Part shown: piece by piece, positions 1 through 8,625 of the stretch | Layout: each line of letters opens with the position of its first letter | Numbering within the stretch: position 1 is the stretch's first letter | Source: Streptomyces sp. NK08204 | GTDB taxonomy: Bacteria; Actinomycetota; Actinomycetes; Streptomycetales; Streptomycetaceae | Length of the DNA stretch: 52,256 nt | NCBI RefSeq assembly: GCF_020400585.1 | Contig: NZ_JAINVF010000038.1 | Span: forward strand, 1 to 52,256 | Direction of reading: 5' to 3' | The notes under the pieces: model-generated | What the model saw: the letters and a program-made list of their open reading frames with translations, nothing else | Databases searched by the model: none | What the model was told of the DNA's origin: nothing | Program-made: the position numbers and the translations under genes

Positions 1-116
1 TGGCGGAACACTCGAAGGAGGAAGAAGCCCCTGGCCACGGCCTCGGGCACTCAGCGGGACTCAGGAGAACTCGCGGGATGTCGCACAGTCGGTGAAGGGC
101 TTCACCGATGCGATGC

Positions 117-765
117 TCGGGAGGGCCTGAAGGCGCCGAAGAAGCAGAAGCACACCGTTGACCGCGTTCTTCAGCGGCTGGCAGATGAGCACGGCTTCGA
201 GCAGGCGTCGTACTCCACGGTCCGCGACTACGTCCGCAAGCGCCGTCCTGAGCTGGAGCTGGTGGCCAAGGAAGGTCGCCGTCATCTGGATGGCATGGTG
301 CCGCGAGAGAAGCAGCCAGGCGAGGAGGCGGAGGTCGACTTCGCGGACGTGTGGGTTGACCTCTCCGGTCAGCGCCGCGAGTGTGTGCTGTTCACCTTGC
401 GCATGTCGTATTCGGCCAAGGCTGTCCACTGCGTCTACGGCGTCGCAGGAGGCCTTTCTGGAGGGGCACGTCGGGATCGGTACGGCGGTCGCGGAGGCCG
501 GCCTGACCGTCCGTTACACGACCACCTCGGCCCTGGTCAACGAGCTCGCCGAGGGCGATGCCGCCCGCCGTCTGTCCTCGGTGATCGCCCGTCACAGCAA
601 AGTCGATCTTTTGTGTCTGGACGAGTTCGGCTATCTCGACCTGGACAAGAAGGGTGCCCATCTGCTGTTTCAAATCCGCACCGCACTCGAGAAATGCAAG
701 GCCACCGCGGTGGCCACCAACTCGCCATTCGCTGAGTGGGACAAGACCTTCGCCGACCCCAGGCA
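117..765 (+). pseudogene. IS21-family remnant: istA fragment fused by deletion to istB fragment
   Basis: The frame opening near position 117 translates to an internal part of an IS21 IstA transposase: a basic HTH-like stretch (TVRDYVRKRRPEL), then the catalytic-core start with EVDFADVWVDL. Near 445 the frame shifts by one and picks up a short IstA piece (QEAFLEGHV). It then runs directly into the middle of an IstB ATPase, with the Walker B-like LLCLDEFGYLDLD and later the SPFAEWDKTFADPR segment. The C-terminal half of IstA, the istA/istB junction and the IstB Walker A are missing, so one internal deletion plus a frameshift explains the structure. No complete reading frame remains and the element is surely inactive. 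The bases before 117 show no further recognisable IS21 protein. Confidence 0.8.
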
Positions 766-886
766 AGTGGGTCACAACGTCGAAGCAGCACCTACGCATC
801 ACCTCGCCGACGCATGCCTCTACTGTGAGGCATGTGGAGTGCGGGGCCATCAGGACCTGCACATCAACTGAGGCATCAGGGGCGTC

Positions 887-1453
887 ATGAGCAGCATGTG
901 GGTGGGCGAGAAGGTGCGCTTGCGAGGCGTCGAACCGGACGACTGGGAAGGATTCCGGGCGCTTGCCCAGCACACCGTGGACGTTCGCAACGCGGATTTC
1001 GTCGAGCCGCCGCGCTCGGCGGAGAGTTTCCGGTCCTGGACCGCCGAGCGCGCCGGGCGTGCACCAGGAGGCGAAGCCTTCCGGCTGGTCATCGAGACAG
1101 TAGCCGATCAGGCCTTTGCAGGATCTGTGACGGTCGGGGAAACCGACCCCCGCGCAGGAAGGTTCAAGACAGGAATCGTGGTCACCCGCGACCATCGTGG
1201 CAACGGTTACGCTACGGAAGCCACTGAGCTGATCCTCACCTACATGTTCGCCGAACAGCGGTACAACAAGTGCGAAGTCGAGGTCTATGCGTTCAACGAC
1301 GCCTCGCTCGCGCTCTACCGCAAGCTCGGCTTTGTCGAAGAAGGACGGCTCCGGCAGCACGAATTCTTCGCGGGCAGCCACCATGACGTCGTACTGATGG
1401 GCATCACCGCCGACGAACACTGGGCCGCTCGCCAACGCCCGTCAGTGCGCTGA
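887..1453 (+). CDS. GNAT family N-acetyltransferase (RimJ/RimL type)
   Basis: This 188-residue protein has the layout of the RimJ/RimL branch of acetyl-CoA-dependent GNAT enzymes. The N-terminal VRLRGVEPDDW element is followed by a central beta strand and then the acetyl-CoA pyrophosphate loop, seen as the DHRGNGYATEA segment around residues 103-113. The C-terminal half has the typical NDASLALYRKLGFVEEG motif. Such proteins acetylate an alpha-amino group of a protein, a small molecule or an antibiotic; the substrate cannot be read from sequence. ATG 887 is chosen because the family N-terminus lies just after it; the ATG nine bases further on is the alternative. It stands alone, after an IS21 scar and before a stem-loop. 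Confidence 0.9.
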   Translation: MSSMWVGEKVRLRGVEPDDWEGFRALAQHTVDVRNADFVEPPRSAESFRSWTAERAGRAPGGEAFRLVIETVADQAFAGSVTVGETDPRAGRFKTGIVVTRDHRGNGYATEATELILTYMFAEQRYNKCEVEVYAFNDASLALYRKLGFVEEGRLRQHEFFAGSHHDVVLMGITADEHWAARQRPSVR

Positions 1454-1483
1454 CCACGGAGCAGCCTGACCGCGACAACAGAA

Positions 1484-1534
1484 CCGGGCCCTTCTGATCC
1501 GCGCCTGTCAGGGACACGGCTTCAAAGGGCCCGG
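1484..1534. terminator. Stem-loop between convergent genes
   Basis: CCGGGCCCTT at 1484-1493 is the exact reverse complement of AAGGGCCCGG at 1525-1534, giving a 10-bp stem around a 31-base loop. It lies 30 bases after the GNAT stop and about 80 bases before the convergent YihY gene ends, which suits a bidirectional terminator. No U-tract is present, as is usual in Streptomyces. The long loop makes it weaker than a classic hairpin. Confidence 0.5.
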
Positions 1535-1612
1535 AACATCAAGTTGCGGCGTCCGCGCCAGCCGCTCGCTGCCGACACTCGCAGTGGTTGTGCCGGGATT
1601 CTGGTAAGCAGG

Positions 1613-2635
1613 TCACCGGCCCGAGGTGTCGTCGTCAGGGGGTTGCTCGCGCCGAGGCTTCGGCGGCGGCTCGAAGTGCACGCGGATCTTCTGGAAGCCC
1701 TTGAACGCCTCGGTGGCGGCGTAGGACTGGTAGGCGCGACGGTCAGCCGCGGTGAGGTTGACCCGGTCAGTGAACGGCGTCAGCAGGCTGCGCGGCCACA
1801 GTCGCAGGAGCCGTACGGCTCCGACCTCGGCAGCTGTCAGGAAGATGAGTGCCCCCAGGTACAGCCAGGCGAGCAGCCCCAGGACGATGCCGAACATGCC
1901 GTAGGTGGCTGTGGCCCCGCGCAGGACGTGGTTGACGTAGTAGGTGCCCCCCCACTGCAGCCCCTGCCAAGCGCAGGCAGCGCCCAGCGCGACGACGACG
2001 AGCCCGCGCAGCGGCAGCGCCCGATGCGTCAGCAGGCGGTAACTCATGACGAGCAGAGAGGCGTTGAGGCACACGGACGCCACCGTGGCGGCGATCCAGG
2101 CCCCGCCCCGCAGCCGTGCGCCGAACAGGTACGTCTGCGAGGCCGCCACGGACAGCAGGGTGAACGCGCACAGGCCGAGTGCCAGTATCAGCAGGAACAG
2201 CAGTCCCTTGAGCCGTGAGCGGAACGGGTCCGGCCGGGCGTGCCGGGGCACTGCCCAGATCTTGTTGAGGGCGTACTGGGCGGCCTGGGCGACGCCGAGT
2301 GACCCGTAGAGGCTGCCCGCGATGCCCACGGCGAGGGCGGCTCCGCTTCCGTGGAAGGAGTGGATGTTTCGGACGATCTGGTCACCGATGACGGGGAACT
2401 CGCTCAGAGCCGAGTCGAGGACCCGCTGCCGCAGGGCGGGATCGTCGCTGAGGAAGGTGCTCAGGACGGCGACGAGGATGAGGAGGAGCGGGAAGAGGGA
2501 GAGGAAGCCGTAGTAGGTGAGCAGGGCGGCGAGGTAAAGGGCCTGGTCGTCGTAGAACTTGTACAGCACAGCGAGCGGCAGACCCACCCAGCGGTGACGT
2601 CTTTGATAGCGGTCCAGACGCTCGTGGAGTTTCAT
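1613..2635 (-). CDS. YihY/virulence factor BrkB family membrane protein
   Basis: The 340-residue product has the size and hydrophobic pattern of the YihY/BrkB family, with about six membrane helices. The family signature is near the N-terminus: after a short basic lead, a segment with DDQALYLAALLTYYGFLSLFPLLL forms the first helix pair. Later helices include GIVLGLLAWLYLGALIFLTAAEVGA. The hydrophilic, proline-rich tail (PPPKPRREQPPDDD) would be cytoplasmic. The name recalls an old RNase BN misannotation; the family has no settled biochemical role and has been linked to envelope transport. ATG at 2635 gives the expected family N-terminus. It is convergent with the GNAT gene and followed upstream by an unrecognised gene on the same strand. 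Confidence 0.9.
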   Translation of the reverse strand: MKLHERLDRYQRRHRWVGLPLAVLYKFYDDQALYLAALLTYYGFLSLFPLLLILVAVLSTFLSDDPALRQRVLDSALSEFPVIGDQIVRNIHSFHGSGAALAVGIAGSLYGSLGVAQAAQYALNKIWAVPRHARPDPFRSRLKGLLFLLILALGLCAFTLLSVAASQTYLFGARLRGGAWIAATVASVCLNASLLVMSYRLLTHRALPLRGLVVVALGAACAWQGLQWGGTYYVNHVLRGATATYGMFGIVLGLLAWLYLGALIFLTAAEVGAVRLLRLWPRSLLTPFTDRVNLTAADRRAYQSYAATEAFKGFQKIRVHFEPPPKPRREQPPDDDTSGR

Positions 2636-2644
2636 GGCTCGCGC

Positions 2645-3025
2645 CTACCCCGAGGCCCGAGGCGTTCGTCGTGCCAGGCGATGGCGCGTCCGATCTCCGG
2701 TACGCAGCCCGGTCCTGCAGCCCAGTTGCTCAATGCTGAGGACGGGCGGTCCGGTGGTCAGGGCCCGGTTCGTCTTCGCTGCCCACAGTTCCTCATACGT
2801 GAACAGGCGGTGTCGGCAGTTGTCCTGCATGAGCGCGAAGCGAGCCTCGCTGCACGCCGTGATGAGCCGGAGGCCGTCGATCCAGTCGTTGTCGGAGTTC
2901 ACCGAGGACGAATCGGGCACGTAGCCGCGCACCGCCTCGCTCTCGGCGAAGGCGGCTCCGCGCAGGTCGCACAGCTCCAGACGGGTCTCCTCCGTCTTTC
3001 CGTTCTTCCTGTCCCACATCTTCAT
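2645..3025 (-). CDS. Hypothetical protein
   Basis: This minus-strand frame gives a 126-residue soluble protein from ATG 3025, lying only 9 bases upstream of the YihY start codon. I do not recognise the family. It has an acidic middle, the segment VNSDNDWIDGLRLITACSEARFALMQDNC, and a basic, arginine-rich end that looks less protein-like and may be read-through after a lost stop. The same frame is open upstream to 3211, but that part has shadow-like composition, and ATG 3025 has only a weak purine-rich region before it. It could be a real small gene or the surviving end of a larger one cut by the mobile-element debris on its far side. Confidence 0.4.
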   Translation of the reverse strand: MKMWDRKNGKTEETRLELCDLRGAAFAESEAVRGYVPDSSSVNSDNDWIDGLRLITACSEARFALMQDNCRHRLFTYEELWAAKTNRALTTGPPVLSIEQLGCRTGLRTGDRTRHRLARRTPRASG

Positions 3026-3689
3026 CGGTCTCGCCACATGTGCTGGGAAGAGGCGCCGCGGCTTGGTGCCGTCGCCACGTGCTTCATTGATCAGTGCCCT
3101 GACCGCCGAGGGACGAGTCCGACCGGTTCCACGGTCGTGGGACGCCGGACCCTGACACCGCAGGGAACGTTCCGACAGCACCCCGAACGTCCAGCACGGC
3201 TGAAGCGGCAAGCCGCCGATCGGCTACGACAAGGGGAGCATGGTCGCCGACATCCGTGTGTCGACCGAGGGCCTCGGTCACGACCGCATCGCAGGCGATC
3301 AACGAGGCACGCCAAGGCCTGTCCGTCCTGGAAACTCACCTCAAACTGGCTGAACAGGCCGGCTGCGAGGCCGGAGAGCAGCAAGGTGCCCAGCCGACCC
3401 CCGTGAGGCCTCTGTCGGCGGTGCACGAGACGGCCGAGGGGAGGTCGTGCACCCCTTCGCCCGTTCAGGGTGCCCATAGTCCGTTCCTCCTCACTCCCGT
3501 CCCAGCGGTCCTGGGTACCCCTGCGGGCACCGCTCACTCGCGCAGCCACGGCCACCGGTTTGTCCATAGACGGTCGGCCGGCTGAGCCTGGGCGTGGCCT
3601 TCGCCGCTCCGCACCCTCCTCGAGGGCGCTGTACAGGGTCCAGGTCGCCGCCAGGTTCTCCTTCAGACACCGGCTGCCGGACGAGCGCA
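3026..3689. other. Gap without a convincing gene
   Basis: No frame here has a recognisable domain. A plus-strand frame around 3285-3370 contains a helical-looking piece (INEARQGLSVLETHLKLAEQAG) that may be a scrap of a real protein, but it has no start, ribosome site or stop in sensible places. The stretch probably consists of joined fragments between the hypothetical gene and the IS5 scar. Confidence 0.5.
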
Positions 3690-4113
3690 ACGCCGTGGAC
3701 GTCTCCCCACGGCTGCCACGCCGGAGGCGGTTGCGTACCTGGTCGCCCCGCTCGGGGATGGTGTGAGCGATGCCCCGCCGCCCCAGCCGGCTGCGGATCG
3801 CATTCGAGCTGTAGCCGTTGTCGCCCAGGACGTGCGAGGGCTGCACCCGGGGCCGTCCCGGGTCGGTGTGGCGCACCCGGATCGCTTCCACCACGGCGGT
3901 GAACTGGGTGCGGTCGTTGGTGTCGCCGCCTGTCACGGTGAAGTCGAGCGGGCGGCCGGCGCCGTCGCAGGCCAGGGGGATCTGGCTGGTCAGGCCACCT
4001 CGGGAGCGTCCGAGAGCCGGGCTGCGAGAGCCGGTCTGCGGAGTCCCCTCTTCGGGCGTCGGCGGCGTGCTGGTGGGCGCGTACGATGTCCGCCCAGCGG
4101 TTCGCTCCCGCAC
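3690..4113 (-). pseudogene. IS5-family transposase fragment
   Basis: The minus strand encodes the middle of an IS5-family DDE transposase. The frame reads SRSPALGRSRGGLTSQIPLACDG, then a TGGDTNDRTQF catalytic region with the first acidic residue, then LGDNGYSS with the second and a GIAHTIPERGDQ stretch. Intact relatives continue RRGSRGGRPP and the RNTVERGF glutamate motif. Here the match stops after RRGSRG and the frame runs into unrelated sequence, so the third catalytic residue is lost. The N-terminal 100 or so residues are also missing or out of frame. A truncated, inactive copy. Confidence 0.8.
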
Positions 4114-4535
4114 TGACCGACCGGCTCATGTCCTTCCGCCGCATCGGCTACGGCAGCCAGGTCACCGACCGCCCAGACGAGGGGACCGACAACCTGGATG
4201 AGCCACTGCCCGGCCCTGGCGCCGTGCAGCGGGTCTCAGCGACGTGTCGCCAACCACCGCCACGGGTTGTTGCTGTCGGGAGCAGACCAGGCAGCACACC
4301 GCCGCGTCGTCGCCCCTTGCCCCTTTTCTGTCATGGGGGTGTCGGCGGCTGTGACGGCCTGTTCTCGTCCTTGCCGCGGGCGTGCGGGGCCGCGGTTCGT
4401 CCTGGTGATGTTCCTGTGCGCATCCGGCGCGGCGGGCCGGCCGAGGCGGTCGTCCTTCGGGGCCGGGCCCGCTGGACGGGTCTGGCGCCGGCACCCGTAG
4501 ACCTGTGCCTCGGCGTTCCACCGGGGCCCTGAAGG
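4114..4535. other. Gap without a convincing gene
   Basis: Open frames on both strands have only shadow-like arginine/proline-rich translations. The left part may contain out-of-frame N-terminal IS5 sequence. The right part lies downstream of the lipoprotein gene on the opposite strand and may hold its 3' end region, but I see no strong hairpin. Confidence 0.4.
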
Positions 4536-5222
4536 TCAGGGGGTGAACTCCTCGTCCAGGCGGTCGATGGCCCCGTCGGCACCGAGGTGGTACTTGAAGA
4601 CCAACCCGCTGTTCGGGTGGGCTTCCAGCCAGTCGAGGAACTCCTGCACACCGATGTGCTGGTTCGCGCTGCTCTCCACAATCGGGTTGGTGGCGGTGAT
4701 GTAGGCCGCCTGGTCCATGGGCATGTACGTCTCTTTGCCCACCGCATCGAAGGGCGCGCCGTCGGAATCGCCGGAGGGGCAGCCCCAGTTGCCGTACTTG
4801 ACGATGAGGCTCAGCGAGCCCCCTTCCGGGGTGTAGCCGTAGACCGACACCTCGTCGGGGGAGATGGGCATCTTGTGGTCGCATCCGTCGTCACTGCCCG
4901 TGCCGCCGGAGGCGATCGGCGCGGCCGGTGCCGAGGATGCGGGTGCGGGGGCCATGGTGGACGACGTTCCGCCGGTGCCTGCACCGGTGCCCTTCGTGGG
5001 CGTGCCCACGGGCTTGGCCGCGGGCGTCGGGGAATCGGTCTTCGTGCCGCTGCCACCCGGCTGTGCCGCCGCGGTCTTGCCGTCGGCGGGCGTGGCCGTC
5101 GAGGTACCGTCTCCGTTACAGCCCGTGAGCAGCACCGCGAGGACGGCGACGGACGCGCTCATCAGGGTCGTGCGGAGGACGGTGCCGGGTCTGTGGCGGT
5201 CGGACTTCGTGGTCGTTGCCAT
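4536..5222 (-). CDS. Putative secreted lipoprotein
   Basis: From ATG 5222 the product is 228 residues. It begins with a twenty-residue polar, basic region, then a hydrophobic stretch ending in a lipobox LLTGC, with Cys35 the predicted lipidation site, so it should be anchored outside the membrane. Residues about 36-110 are a Thr/Ala/Pro/Gly-rich linker, as in Streptomyces surface lipoproteins. The C-terminal 120 residues form a folded domain beginning with DGCDHKMPISPDEVSVYGYTP and containing two further cysteines (DGC and WGC) that could pair. I do not recognise this domain. The frame extends upstream to 5288, but that would put charged residues ahead of a signal peptide, so 5222 is preferred. 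Confidence 0.8.
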   Translation of the reverse strand: MATTTKSDRHRPGTVLRTTLMSASVAVLAVLLTGCNGDGTSTATPADGKTAAAQPGGSGTKTDSPTPAAKPVGTPTKGTGAGTGGTSSTMAPAPASSAPAAPIASGGTGSDDGCDHKMPISPDEVSVYGYTPEGGSLSLIVKYGNWGCPSGDSDGAPFDAVGKETYMPMDQAAYITATNPIVESSANQHIGVQEFLDWLEAHPNSGLVFKYHLGADGAIDRLDEEFTP

Positions 5223-5512
5223 GGTGATCCTGTCTGGTGAGTGGCAGTTGCCGTCTGACTGTCGCAGCCACATACGATTTCCGGCCATTCGGCGGTTGCC
5301 GCCGCGACGTGGTCGTTGCCGGGTCGTGACACAGACACGCGCTCACCTGCGCCGCCACCCCGTCGTGACGACCGCCGACCGGCGGGACATCGGTGTCAGG
5401 ACGGCTCGCAGACCACCAGGTGGTCGGCGCGGTGGCGTCGTCGAGCAGCAGCGAAGTCACTTGTCGGTTCCTGCCAGGGCAGCACCGAGGTGCTGGTGCA
5501 AGGTGCTGGTCA
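5223..5512. other. Lipoprotein upstream region
   Basis: No gene is apparent. The part next to 5222 should hold the lipoprotein promoter on the minus strand, but no clear -35/-10 pair stands out. The rest is high-GC sequence with only shadow frames. Confidence 0.35.
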
Positions 5513-5690
5513 TGCCCGTGGCTGTCGAAGGTCGAGTTCTACGGTGATCCGGCCTGACTGTCGCGGCGGCATGTCGATGCGGGAGCTGGAGCGCAGGTGC
5601 GGCGTGACGTGGCGGACGGTGCGGAAGGCGTTGGACTCGGGCCCGGCCGGAGCCGCAAGAAGCTGCCGCAGCGGTCACCGTGTAGCGGCG
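5513..5690 (+). pseudogene. IS21 istA 5' end remnant
   Basis: The plus strand encodes, across three frames, the start of an IS21 IstA protein: SKVEFY, then after a frameshift GMSMRELERRCGVTWRTVRKALDS, then after another shift RKKLPQR. This is the N-terminal helix-turn-helix of IstA that contacts the element ends. The rest of istA is absent, so this is the left end of a decayed copy. It runs into the excalibur scrap on the opposite strand. Confidence 0.7.
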
Positions 5691-5756
5691 GTCCGAGCCA
5701 GTCGTCGGGTGCGGGGCAACGGGCACAGCGACGGCATCGTGCTGCGCCGGTTCCCA

Positions 5757-5825
5757 GCCCCATTCGCAGCCGATGCCGTCGCCGTCGCGGTCGAGGGGAG
5801 GACCATACCTGGGCTCACCGCGCAT
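5757..5825 (-). pseudogene. Excalibur calcium-binding motif fragment
   Basis: A short minus-strand stretch translates to YGPPLDRDGDGIGCEWG. The DxDxDGxxCE pattern is the hallmark of the excalibur extracellular calcium-binding domain, where the aspartates bind calcium and the cysteine pairs with one further upstream. The expected upstream half, including the first cysteine, and any signal peptide cannot be found in frame, and the IS21 scar lies just beyond its 3' side. It is probably the last exposed piece of a destroyed secreted-protein gene. Confidence 0.6.
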
Positions 5826-6002
5826 GAGACGGTGAGGACGGCCTGGCGGCCGGGCCCCAGTTGAAGGTGGTATTGGCGTACGACTGTGGACAGGAGGCTT
5901 CGGACGTCAGTGCAGCGGACTCCGGAGGCTGATGTTCCATGACCCGTAGTCGTCGTCGTGAAGGCTGACGTGGTGTTCGGGGAGGGTGTCGGTGCCGTGG
6001 CA

Positions 6003-6113
6003 CGTCAGGACCAGTACGAGGTCCCCCGCTACCTCACTGGTACCGGCACGTCATGCTGGCCGTGCTCGCCCGCGCCCTCCTCGCGGTGACGGCCGTGCGG
6101 GAGCGCGAAGGCG
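6003..6113 (+). pseudogene. IS701-family transposase C-terminal fragment
   Basis: Two plus-strand frames join to read DQYEV.. then WYRHVMLAVLARALLAVTAVRE. This matches the C-terminal helix of IS701-type transposases, where a Trp-Tyr/His-Arg-His segment is followed by an alanine- and leucine-rich helix ending in a charged tail. The break between frames is near 6035. Only about 35 codons survive, so the family call rests on this helix alone. The fragment ends just after the transporter gene stops on the other strand. Confidence 0.5.
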
Positions 6114-6125
6114 GCGGTGCGGCGG

Positions 6126-8363
6126 TCAGTTCCTGCCGATGCGGTCGTACGGGACCGGGGCGGGACCCGGCTCGCCGGGCTGCCGCCCGGGTTCGTACGG
6201 CAAGGGCTGCCTCGCGGTCGGGCGCGGCCGGACGGGCCACCACAGGGAGCGGCCGAGGAGCGCGGCGAGCGCCGGGACCAGCGCGACGGACAGAACGAAC
6301 GCCGACAGCAGGATGCCGAGAGCCGTCGCGAAGCCGATCTGCTGGGTGGACGCGGCCGGGTTCACCGCGAGGCTGCCGAAGGAACCGGCCAGCACCAGTC
6401 CGGCGGTTGCCACGGCCGGTGCCGTGTGCCGTACGGCGCGGGCCACCGCCGAGCGGGCCGGGCCCGGGCGCTCCATCTCCTCCCTGATGCGGTCACTCAT
6501 CAGGATGTTGTAGTCCGTGCCCAGGGCGACCACGAACAGGAAGAGCACCAGCGGCAGGGTGAAGTTGACGCCCGCTTCGCCGCGCAGATGCTGGAACACC
6601 AGGGTGGAGGCGCCGAGCGTGGCGGCGAAGCCGAGCCCGACGGAGACCATGAGCACCACCGGTGCCAGCAGGCTGCGCAGCAGGACGAGCAGGATCAGCG
6701 CGATGAGTGCGGCGGCCACGGGAAAAACCAGTCGAAGGTCCTCGGAAACGGCGGTGGAGATGTCCGCGAAGATCGCCGCCGTGCCGCCGACGTGTGCCTC
6801 GGCGCCCGTGGGTGTGTGCCGGGCGACGGTCGCCCGCACCGGCCCGGACACCAGGTCGCGTGCCTTCTGGCTCTGTGGTTCGGCGTTCAGGTAGAGGCTG
6901 ATCCGGGCCGCGTCGCCCGCCTTGTCGTAGACGACCGGAGTCACCTGGCCCACGCCCTGCGTGCGGCCGAGCGCCTTGACCAGGACGTCGACGCCGTGCC
7001 GGTCGAGGGCGCCGCCGTCGCCGCTGGTGACGTAGACGTCGGTCGGATCGGACACCCCCGCGGGCAGGGCGCGGGAGATCTCCGCGGCGGTGGCCGCGGC
7101 CGGTGTGTCACCGCCGCCGCTGCCGGTGCTGTAGTCCATCTTCATGCCCGCGGTCCCGGCGGCCAGCGCTCCCAGCAGGGCGAGGGCGCCGACCGTGACG
7201 GCGAGCGGTCGCCGGGCGACGGCCTCGCCGAAGCGTCCGGCCGAACCCTCGCGCGGCGCGCGCTTCAGGGCGCGGGAGGGCCAGAACATCCTGCGGCCGG
7301 TGACCGCCAGCAGGGCGGGCATGAAGGTGAGGCTGGCCAGCAGCATCACCATGACGGAGATCGCGACGGCCGGACCGAGCACCCGGAACTGCCCGAAGCT
7401 GGCGACACCGAGGGTGGCGAAGGCGGCGACGATGGTGAGCGCCGCCGAGGTGATCGCGGAGCCCACCCGCCCCGTCACCTCACCCGCGATCTCGCGGGCG
7501 CCGCGTTCGGGCTGCGCACGCAGCCGCTCACGGAAGCGGAACAGCAGGAACAGGAAGTAGTCGATCCCGATGCCGAGCAGTACCACGCTGATCAGCTGCG
7601 GTGTGCCCGGGTCCAGCCTGATCCCGGTGAGCAGCGCCGCGCCGACCACCGCACCCGCGGCGGCCCCGCCGACGAGGCTGACCGCCAGCAGCGGCAGCAG
7701 CGCCGCCAGCACACTACGGAACACCAGGACGTTCAGCAGCACGATCAGACCGATGGTGAGTGCCCCGGCCACTGCGCTCGTGGTCTTCTCCGCCTCGTCG
7801 CTGTCGACGAGGTCGGCCAGACCGCCGGCGAATCCGGTGCGCAGTCCGTACTGCGCGTACCTGCCGGAAGCGGTATTCCGGAATTCCTTGAAGACATTCT
7901 GCAGGCCGGGATCGGTCGAATTACCGGAAAAGCCGACGGAAAAGACAACGAAAGCGCGGTGGGGTGCGACCGTGCCGGGCGCCACCTTCGGCGTCTGGGA
8001 ATAGTCCTTCGCCAGGAAGCCGGGGACGTCCTTGGACTTCGGCATGGTCACCCGCTGCCTGCCGAGCGCCGCCGCGGCCGCCTCCGCGCGCTGCTGATCG
8101 GCCGCGCCGAGCGGCTTTCCGTCGGCCCGCTTCACCAGCATGGTCACCGCATTGGCGTCCGGCTTGATCCCGAACTTGTCCTCGGCGACCTTCAGCGCCG
8201 CAGCCGAGTCGTACGTCTCGGGCAGGAAGTCACCGAGCTGGCTCTCGGTGACCCGGTACATCAGTGCCTGACCCACCACGGTCAGTCCTATTCCCAACAG
8301 CACCCAGAGGGTGATGACTTTCCACGGATTTCTCGTGGAGAATCCGGTCAGGGCGCGAATCAC
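6126..8363 (-). CDS. MMPL family RND-type transporter
   Basis: This 745-residue protein has the MmpL layout: two repeated halves, each with one membrane helix, a large extracytoplasmic loop and five more helices. The proton-relay Asp-Tyr pairs are visible in both halves, GIDYFLFLLFRFRER near residue 266 and GTDYNILMSDRIREEM near residue 616. The N-terminal helix is NPWKVITLWVLLGIGLTVVG. MMPL proteins export lipids, siderophores or hydrophobic toxins across the inner membrane using proton motive force. The GTG at 8363 is chosen because GGGAG lies just upstream and the family N-terminus starts there. It is divergent from a histidine kinase/regulator pair, which probably controls it. Confidence 0.93.
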   Translation of the reverse strand: MIRALTGFSTRNPWKVITLWVLLGIGLTVVGQALMYRVTESQLGDFLPETYDSAAALKVAEDKFGIKPDANAVTMLVKRADGKPLGAADQQRAEAAAAALGRQRVTMPKSKDVPGFLAKDYSQTPKVAPGTVAPHRAFVVFSVGFSGNSTDPGLQNVFKEFRNTASGRYAQYGLRTGFAGGLADLVDSDEAEKTTSAVAGALTIGLIVLLNVLVFRSVLAALLPLLAVSLVGGAAAGAVVGAALLTGIRLDPGTPQLISVVLLGIGIDYFLFLLFRFRERLRAQPERGAREIAGEVTGRVGSAITSAALTIVAAFATLGVASFGQFRVLGPAVAISVMVMLLASLTFMPALLAVTGRRMFWPSRALKRAPREGSAGRFGEAVARRPLAVTVGALALLGALAAGTAGMKMDYSTGSGGGDTPAAATAAEISRALPAGVSDPTDVYVTSGDGGALDRHGVDVLVKALGRTQGVGQVTPVVYDKAGDAARISLYLNAEPQSQKARDLVSGPVRATVARHTPTGAEAHVGGTAAIFADISTAVSEDLRLVFPVAAALIALILLVLLRSLLAPVVLMVSVGLGFAATLGASTLVFQHLRGEAGVNFTLPLVLFLFVVALGTDYNILMSDRIREEMERPGPARSAVARAVRHTAPAVATAGLVLAGSFGSLAVNPAASTQQIGFATALGILLSAFVLSVALVPALAALLGRSLWWPVRPRPTARQPLPYEPGRQPGEPGPAPVPYDRIGRN

Positions 8364-8625
8364 AGGGACTCCCGTTCGAAAGCGATCTCGGACAGTTCCC
8401 TTCCAGCACATCACCGGAATGCGCCGAGATCGTACGCGCGGCGGACGAAAAGCCGTACGGGGCCCTGGGGCCGGCCGTCCGCCGGACCGGGACCCTGGTC
8501 CTGGTCGGGCTTCCCCCCTGGGGCGGACCCAGAGGCTGTGGCGCGCAGGGACAATGGCACAGCAGACACCGGTGCCGGGCGGACGCTCCGGCACCACAGC
8601 GGAGAGCAGCGAAGAGAGGACCACC

